A stretch of DNA of 9,705 bases from contig JBGQBN010000090.1 of NCBI GenBank assembly GCA_041494805.1, forward strand, positions 1-9,705, in the 5' to 3' direction. The DNA comes from JBGQBN01 sp041494805 (GTDB lineage: Bacteria > Acidobacteriota > Terriglobia > Terriglobales > Acidobacteriaceae). The position numbers and the translations under genes are program-made. The notes below the pieces were generated by a model, which worked only from the letters and a program-made list of their open reading frames with translations, was not told the origin of the DNA and searched no databases. Shown piece after piece: positions 6,044 through 9,705 of the stretch (position 1 is its first letter; each line of letters starts with the position of its first letter).

Positions 6044-6387
6044 TGCTCGCGAGAGGCAACGTGCGCCGCGAATACCACTTCTACGTCTACATCATGCAAA
6101 GCAGCTCCCGCCGCGCGCTCTACATCGGCATGACCAACAGCCTGCGCCGCCGCGTATTTCAGCACAAAACCCACGAACTTGAAGGCTTCACCGACAGCTA
6201 CAACGCCGTTCGCCTGGTTTACTGGGAAAGCTTCGACGAAGCACTCAAAGCCATCGCCCGCGAGAAGCAACTAAAAAACTGGCGAAGAGAGAAGAAGCTA
6301 TGGCTGATCGCGAGCATGAACCCCAAGTGGAGAGATCTTGCAGCCGATTGGTACGGCCCACAGAGTCTTAAAAAGCAAGGAGCTTAA
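6043..6387 (+). CDS. GIY-YIG nuclease-domain protein
   Basis: This is a 114-aa protein from ATG 6043. The GIY-YIG fold is clear: V-Y-I (residues 15-17) and Y-I-G-M-T-N (27-32) as the two signature strands, then the basic L-R-R-R helix (34-37), H41, and E74 in A-I-A-R-E-K-Q-L-K-N-W, the usual metal-binding glutamate. It matches the small stand-alone GIY-YIG proteins (UPF0213/YhbQ-like group) in length and motif order. Such proteins are predicted DNA endonucleases, and most lack a proven role. The start is uncertain: ATG 6043 lies at the end of an inverted repeat, whereas in-frame GTG 6061 follows a GAGAGG sequence four bases upstream and begins nearer the conserved fold. Copies of one repeat family lie on both sides (5864-6043 and 6403-6437). 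Confidence 0.88.
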   Translation: MLARGNVRREYHFYVYIMQSSSRRALYIGMTNSLRRRVFQHKTHELEGFTDSYNAVRLVYWESFDEALKAIAREKQLKNWRREKKLWLIASMNPKWRDLAADWYGPQSLKKQGA

Positions 6388-6402
6388 AAAACCACCCCCA
6401 CC

Positions 6403-6437
6403 TTGTCATCCCGAGCGAAGCCGAGGGACCCTGTGTT
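6403..6437 (+). repeat. TGTCATCC-family repeat, downstream of GIY-YIG gene
   Basis: This 35-bp copy differs from the copy at 5864-5898 at only one position (C for T after GCGAAG). It begins 15 bases after the GIY-YIG stop codon. Confidence 0.8.
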
Positions 6438-6474
6438 TGCGGACACCGCCCCCCCGAGGGATACACGCCCGTAA

Positions 6475-6503
6475 CCCGTCCCAAGCGGAGTCGAAGGGAC
6501 GGG
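6475..6503. repeat. Divergent repeat-like hairpin
   Basis: CCCGTCCC (6475-6482) pairs perfectly with GGGACGGG (6496-6503). The loop and right arm read AAGCGGAGTCGAAGGGAC, close to the core of the TGTCATCC family (AGCGAAGTCGAGGGAC). It is probably a degraded or variant member that lacks the TGTCATCC end. It lies in the gap 6388-6604, which otherwise holds no gene. Confidence 0.5.
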
Positions 6504-6604
6504 CCAACCCTTGCTCGCGTGTTCACTTGACTCTTCCACCAGCCCGTAGCAGAATCCGAGGCTCTAGAGGGGGCCATCTGATTCCCAGGAAGGAATGGTC
6601 CTGC

Positions 6605-7321
6605 ATGCCTTGGCGCCGCATAAAGCGATATCTCGAAATCGGCCTCGGAATTCTCGCCGCCGCCGCCGTCGTTTTCTTGTTGCAATGCCTGATCGCCGGC
6701 CAGCTTGACCCCAAGAAATTTTCCGACGTCGCGACAGGTCTCGCGATCCTAGCGGGCGGCGGGTGGACGCTCTATCAATTTGCGTTGCGCAGAGCGTTTG
6801 AGAGCGCACTCTCCATTGACTGCACGGTCCGAACTGAGCCTTCGAAGCATCACTCCGGTGAGCCGATCGAGGAGCATTTTGTCGTGGCCATCGAGGTGGT
6901 GTTCACCAATATTGGAAACCGGCGCATTAGCGCCCCGCCTGCGCTCACCTCCAAGCAAATAGAAGATTACCAAGGAGCCGCGAAGCATCCCGCTGACCTT
7001 GAGATCAGGCAACTTCCTGAAGAGGTATCGGTGCCCAGCTTTGTCGGTTGGTGGTACAAGAAACAGCAGTTGCGTACCATACCGGGCATTCCTGAGCACG
7101 TTTCGCTTCTTTACGAATACACCAAGAAAGACGAAAAGATTGATTTCTTCATGGAACCGGGAGAAAAGTACGCTCTCGGCACGGTATTTATCCTGCCGCG
7201 TGGTCACTATGCGGCCAAGATTGTCTTCGTCGGTGAGCGGAAATTAGCGGCAGAATATTGGAGCCGAATCCTGTATTTCCACGTTCCAGTACCGGCTACT
7301 CTGACACGTTCGGTCTCCTAA
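6605..7321 (+). CDS. Two-TM protein of unknown function
   Basis: This is a 238-aa protein. ATG 6605 is preceded by AGGAAGGA (6587-6594) at 10 bases and gives a typical basic N-terminus (M-P-W-R-R-I-K-R) directly before the first TM helix. The frame is open upstream to 6338, but that part reads through repeats and is low complexity, so it was left out. TM1 is at about residues 11-31 and TM2 at about 41-60. The rest (about 65-238) is a soluble, probably beta-rich domain (V-V-A-I-E-V-V-F-T-N-I-G-N-R-R-I resembles one edge of an Ig-like sandwich). I recognise no family. It lies 72 bases upstream of a toxin-antitoxin-like pair, the kind of neighbourhood where such accessory membrane proteins occur, but no functional link is shown. 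Confidence 0.75.
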   Translation: MPWRRIKRYLEIGLGILAAAAVVFLLQCLIAGQLDPKKFSDVATGLAILAGGGWTLYQFALRRAFESALSIDCTVRTEPSKHHSGEPIEEHFVVAIEVVFTNIGNRRISAPPALTSKQIEDYQGAAKHPADLEIRQLPEEVSVPSFVGWWYKKQQLRTIPGIPEHVSLLYEYTKKDEKIDFFMEPGEKYALGTVFILPRGHYAAKIVFVGERKLAAEYWSRILYFHVPVPATLTRSVS

Positions 7322-7393
7322 CAAAGAAGAAGCGCCACACGCAGCCCAAATCCCTTGACTATCCCCTGGTCACCTGCCACGCTTTAACCGGAA

Positions 7394-8587
7394 ATGGCAC
7401 ACGTGGAAGCATTAGCGAATCCGGCCCTACTGATCTGGGCTAGGGAATCGGCTACCCTCACCCAGGAGGCAGTCGCCAAGAAGGTTGGCGTCAAAGTGGA
7501 GCGCATCCGTGCCTGGGAGGCTGGGCATGAGCGCCCCTCAGTCGCCCAACTCCGTAATTTTGCCGCAGCCACAAAGAGGCCGCTGGCTGTTTTCTATCTT
7601 GCGGAACGGCCCCGCACGTTCGATGCACTCCACGACTTCCGCGCCGGTACCAGCGTCGGTGTGCCTCCGGTGACTTCGCCCGATCTTGCCTTCGAAATCC
7701 GAAAAGCTTACGACAGGAGAGAGTGGGCACTCGAATTGATGAGTGATCTCCAGCTAACGCCGACGTCGTTTAACGTAAAGCTCGATCTGGATGAAGATGC
7801 AGAGGTTGCCGCGGGGAAGCTTCGTGGTGCTCTCGGAGTTCGAACCGAAATTCAGAGCCAATGGCGTGTCGACAATGAAGCATTCCGTGAGTGGCGCGCT
7901 CTTCTTGAACGTATTGGCATCTTAACTTTCCAAGCTACGGATCTAGAACTGGAAGAGGCGCGCGGATTTTCTATCTCCCTCAGGCCGCTCCCAGTTGTTG
8001 TGGTGAATATTAAAGATGCCTACCGAGGACGCATCTTTACGTTGCTGCACGAGATCACACATCTTTCCCTAAATGACGGCGGAATATGCGACCTGGATGA
8101 CAATCAGCGGCGGAACGCCAGCGCACGGATCGAATCGTACTGTAACCGGGTCGCTGGGGCCACCTTGTTTCCAAGGAATGATCTGCTAGCAACGAGCGAG
8201 GTACGCAATCACCGCTCATCTGACATGGCCTGGTCTGATCTAGAGATCCAGTCGCTGTCGAGAAGGTTTGGGGGTAGTAGAGAGGCGCTGCTTGTCCGGT
8301 TGCTCGCGCTGGGCCGTACGAACGAAAAATTCTACTACAAAAAGCGCGATGAATATCGGCTCGAATACGCCAAGTGGCGGGAGCAGCAAAAAGGAGGCTT
8401 TGCACCGCATCACGTGGTTTCACTCTCCAGTGCGGGGCCGCTCTTCACGACTCTTGTTATTGAAAACTTCAACCGAGAACACATCACTGCGAGTGACGTA
8501 TCGGACTACCTTCAGGTCAGAATCAAACATCTTCCCGAAATCCAGCGTGACTACAGCGGCTCCCAGCTGGTAAGCCAAGGAGGATAG
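7394..8587 (+). CDS. XRE-HTH / ImmA-IrrE zinc-peptidase protein, probable antitoxin
   Basis: This is a 397-aa protein. Residues about 12-66 form an XRE-type helix-turn-helix (T-L-T-Q-E-A-V-A-K-K-V-G-V then I-R-A-W-E-A-G-H-E-R-P-S). The C-terminal two-thirds is the COG2856 (ImmA/IrrE) domain with zinc motif H219-E220-I-T-H223 and a likely third ligand E247 in R-I-E-S-Y-C-N-R-V-A. Family members cleave repressors or act as antitoxins when fused to XRE. Here the stop codon overlaps the GTG of the DUF4411 gene (TAGTG), and the end of this gene supplies the next gene's Shine-Dalgarno sequence. That is a typical toxin-antitoxin operon arrangement, with the HTH likely repressing the operon. TTGACT at 7355-7360 could be a -35 box, but no good -10 is seen. 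No strong Shine-Dalgarno sequence precedes ATG 7394. Confidence 0.9.
   Translation: MAHVEALANPALLIWARESATLTQEAVAKKVGVKVERIRAWEAGHERPSVAQLRNFAAATKRPLAVFYLAERPRTFDALHDFRAGTSVGVPPVTSPDLAFEIRKAYDRREWALELMSDLQLTPTSFNVKLDLDEDAEVAAGKLRGALGVRTEIQSQWRVDNEAFREWRALLERIGILTFQATDLELEEARGFSISLRPLPVVVVNIKDAYRGRIFTLLHEITHLSLNDGGICDLDDNQRRNASARIESYCNRVAGATLFPRNDLLATSEVRNHRSSDMAWSDLEIQSLSRRFGGSREALLVRLLALGRTNEKFYYKKRDEYRLEYAKWREQQKGGFAPHHVVSLSSAGPLFTTLVIENFNREHITASDVSDYLQVRIKHLPEIQRDYSGSQLVSQGG
8577..8583 (+). promoter_or_regulatory. Ribosome binding site inside the upstream gene's end
   Basis: AAGGAGG within the last codons of the ImmA-like gene lies three bases before GTG 8587. The spacing is short but the match is perfect. 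It supports GTG 8587 as the start of the DUF4411 gene and translational coupling to the gene before it. Confidence 0.65.
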
Positions 8588-9045
8588 TGGCCTACAGCAT
8601 TGATTCCAGCGGCATTCTGGACCTTTTTCGCTACTATCCGCCCGATGTGTTTCCTACGATTTGGACACAGATGGATTCAGCTGCAGGTAGTGGGATTGTT
8701 TTCGCAATAGATGAGGTCTACAGGGAGCTTGAGAAAAAAGATGATGTTGCTTTCCAATGGCTGAAGGCCCGCCGCATGATGGTTGTAGCGCTTGACACGG
8801 AGATACAGCAACGCGTGACCACCATACTCGCTGCCCACCCTAGATTGATAGATACCCGCAAAAATAGATCCTCGGGAGATCCGTTCGTGGTTGGTCTAGC
8901 CCAATCGCGAGGATTAACTGTTGTGACTGGCGAACGAGCATCCGGTGTGATCGGCAAGCCCAATATTCCAGACGTATGCACGGTACTCGGGATACCGTGC
9001 ATGAATGTGCTGTCGATGTTCCGCAACGAAGGGTGGAAGGCCTGA
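8587..9045 (+). CDS. PIN-like DUF4411 protein, probable toxin
   Basis: This 152-aa protein starts at GTG. It has the layout of the PIN-like DUF4411 family: I-D6-S-S-G-I-L-D-L at the N-terminus, Y-P-P-D-V-F-P-T-I-W, acidic residues E43/E47 in I-D-E-V-Y-R-E-L-E-K, S-S-G-D98-P-F near the second acidic site, V-V-T-G-E116, and I-P-D-V-C near the end. PIN proteins are metal-dependent ribonucleases, and here the acidic residues expected in the active site are present. The one-base overlap with the XRE-ImmA gene suggests the pair acts as toxin (this gene) and antitoxin. The catalytic role is inferred from family, not shown. Confidence 0.85.
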   Translation: MAYSIDSSGILDLFRYYPPDVFPTIWTQMDSAAGSGIVFAIDEVYRELEKKDDVAFQWLKARRMMVVALDTEIQQRVTTILAAHPRLIDTRKNRSSGDPFVVGLAQSRGLTVVTGERASGVIGKPNIPDVCTVLGIPCMNVLSMFRNEGWKA

Positions 9046-9089
9046 ACGACATCCACGCCCCCCATCGACTCAATTCAGTAACCCCGCGC

Positions 9090-9118
9090 TTGCGCAATTC
9101 GACACCCCGTGGTATAAC
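9090..9118 (+). promoter_or_regulatory. Candidate promoter after the DUF4411 gene
   Basis: TTGCGC (9090-9095, three of six matches) and TATAAC (9113-9118, five of six matches) have ideal 17-bp spacing. It points into the gene-free 3' part of the window and could serve a downstream RNA gene. No coding gene follows it here. Confidence 0.4.
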
Positions 9119-9222
9119 AAAATACGTCGAGAGCAGTGTGTGGCTAGTCGGACGATGTGTGTGCAACTCTCGTCGCGCGTCCGGCATCAAAGTAATTACA
9201 GGTAAATCCTGCAAAATCAGCC

Positions 9223-9239
9223 CCCCGGCCACGGGGTTT
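9223..9239 (+). terminator. Weak terminator-like hairpin
   Basis: CCCCG (9223-9227) pairs with CGGGG (9232-9236) around GCCA and is followed by only three T. It might end the toxin-antitoxin transcript about 180 bases after the stop codon. Confidence 0.25.
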
Positions 9240-9414
9240 CATTCGGGGACTGAGTTCCTCGAAGGGTTTAAGCGTTTTTCGCAAGAACCTCCAAGCGATC
9301 TTTTCCCAAGTGAATAGTCTTCCGCCAGCTTGCGTTTGAAAACGCAGGGTGCCGAATCATGTGGCATCGAGTTGCGGCGGAGGATGCGTTCTGTTGCGCG
9401 CCGAAAAAGCCGGC
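9240..9414. other. Gene-free stretch
   Basis: This is part of the 660-base region 9046-9705 that has no convincing gene. Short open frames exist on both strands but lack Shine-Dalgarno sequences and recognisable motifs. A short hairpin (TGCGTTT 9331-9337 with AAACGCA 9340-9346) is the only clear structure. Confidence 0.4.
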
Positions 9415-9470
9415 TTCAAGCTTCAGGCTCTGGGTGTTAAGCCAGGCCCGAGAGCCCAAAGCCTAGAGCC
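9415..9470 (+). repeat. Degenerate heptameric tandem array
   Basis: Cutting from 9415 in sevens gives TTCAAGC, TTCAGGC, TCTGGGT, GTTAAGC, CAGGCCC, GAGAGCC, CAAAGCC, TAGAGCC. Most units end in ARGC or AGCC, so about eight 7-bp units stay in phase over 56 bp. Unit sequences drift, as expected of an old or fast-changing short tandem repeat. Confidence 0.5.
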
Positions 9471-9504
9471 CGGTTTTCTGTGGAAATCCTGTGTATCCAA
9501 CAGG

Positions 9505-9533
9505 TTGACACCCAGCGCCGGAACTAGTAACTT
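9505..9533 (+). promoter_or_regulatory. Candidate promoter, possibly of an rRNA operon
   Basis: TTGACA (9505-9510) is a perfect -35 box. TAACTT (9528-9533) at 17-bp spacing matches three of six -10 positions. It lies about 110 bases upstream of the boxA-like motif, as would suit an rRNA leader. Confidence 0.35.
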
Positions 9534-9561
9534 GAACAGGTTTCGAGGACAGGCAGGTTTG

Positions 9562-9589
9562 TGTAGACGCGAGCGTCTTCGCTCGTGTC
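9562..9589. repeat. REP-like palindrome, second copy
   Basis: TGTAGA opens a 10-bp stem (9566-9575 with 9580-9589, one G-T pair) around a TCTT loop. Its layout matches the palindrome at 689-713, and TTGCAC a few bases after the stem recalls CTGCAC after that copy. Confidence 0.55.
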
Positions 9590-9642
9590 ACCGCAGACTT
9601 GCACTGGGCTGAAAGCGCGCCGCTCAGGCGGAAGCGATTCGG

Positions 9643-9655
9643 TTCTTTGACAACT
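9643..9655 (+). promoter_or_regulatory. boxA-like antitermination motif, probable rRNA leader
   Basis: TTCTTTGACAACT resembles the rRNA boxA element (TGCTCTTTAACA in E. coli), which recruits the Nus antitermination factors. With the promoter-like site at 9505 and absence of coding sequence, it suggests a 16S rRNA gene begins beyond base 9705. No rRNA sequence itself is visible. Confidence 0.4.
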
Positions 9656-9705
9656 AGGTTGAACGTGCCAGTCGTGAGAGTAGGAAGGTTCGGGCTCAAG
9701 TCCGA

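Noticed and set aside
5569..6503. CRISPR array
   Set aside because: Copies are in both orientations, have unequal spacing, no regular spacers and no cas genes nearby.
6338..6604. N-terminal extension of the two-TM protein
   Set aside because: It overlaps the GIY-YIG gene, reads through the TGTCATCC repeat and is low complexity. ATG 6605 has a good Shine-Dalgarno sequence and directly precedes the TM helix.
8976..9317. Possible gene overlapping the DUF4411 end
   Set aside because: It has no Shine-Dalgarno sequence, no recognisable motif and shares its first 70 bases with the DUF4411 gene in another frame.
9349..9612. 87-codon open frame near the right edge
   Set aside because: It reads through the heptameric array and the REP hairpin, so it is very unlikely to be a protein.
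9671..9705. tRNA T-arm-like sequence (GGGCTCAAGTCC)
   Set aside because: There is no acceptor, D-arm or anticodon arm around it, and the 5-bp T-stem does not form.

Overview
The window looks like a chromosomal, fairly GC-rich segment of an Acidobacteriota-type bacterium. This is inferred from three things: a Ser/Thr kinase fused to a TolB-like domain and TPR repeats, secreted bicupin and LolA-fold-like proteins with signal peptides, and dispersed TGTCATCCCGAGCGAAG palindromic repeats next to small nuclease genes. No 16S rRNA or marker gene is present, so the assignment stays tentative.

Left third (1-5008): a secreted bicupin protein, cut by the window's left edge, converges on a methionine-rich exported LolA-like protein on the minus strand, with a REP-like hairpin between them. 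The LolA-like gene is divergent from a large membrane-anchored eukaryote-like Ser/Thr kinase (kinase, one TM helix, TolB-N-like domain, TPR array). Their shared upstream region carries a perfect CRP-type palindrome (TGTGA-N6-TCACA) extended to three evenly spaced half-sites. A small protein of unknown function with a strong ribosome binding site follows the kinase.

Middle (5009-6604): a repeat-rich accessory stretch. It holds two non-coding hairpins, a strong intrinsic terminator placed directly before a PD-(D/E)XK endonuclease-like gene, and a GIY-YIG nuclease gene. One repeat family, with conserved TGTCATCC(C/T)GAG and GAgGGACC ends and an interchangeable central hairpin, occurs at least four times here. 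One copy lies inside the PD-(D/E)XK reading frame without breaking it, two face each other upstream of the GIY-YIG gene, and one lies just downstream of it. This arrangement is the most unusual thing in the window.

Right third (6605-9705): a two-TM protein of unknown function is followed by a probable toxin-antitoxin-like pair, an XRE-HTH/ImmA-IrrE zinc-peptidase protein and a PIN-like DUF4411 protein that overlap by one base (TAGTG). The last 660 bases contain no convincing gene. They hold promoter-like sites, a degenerate 7-bp tandem array, a second REP-like hairpin and a boxA-like motif, which together suggest the leader of an rRNA operon beginning just beyond the window.
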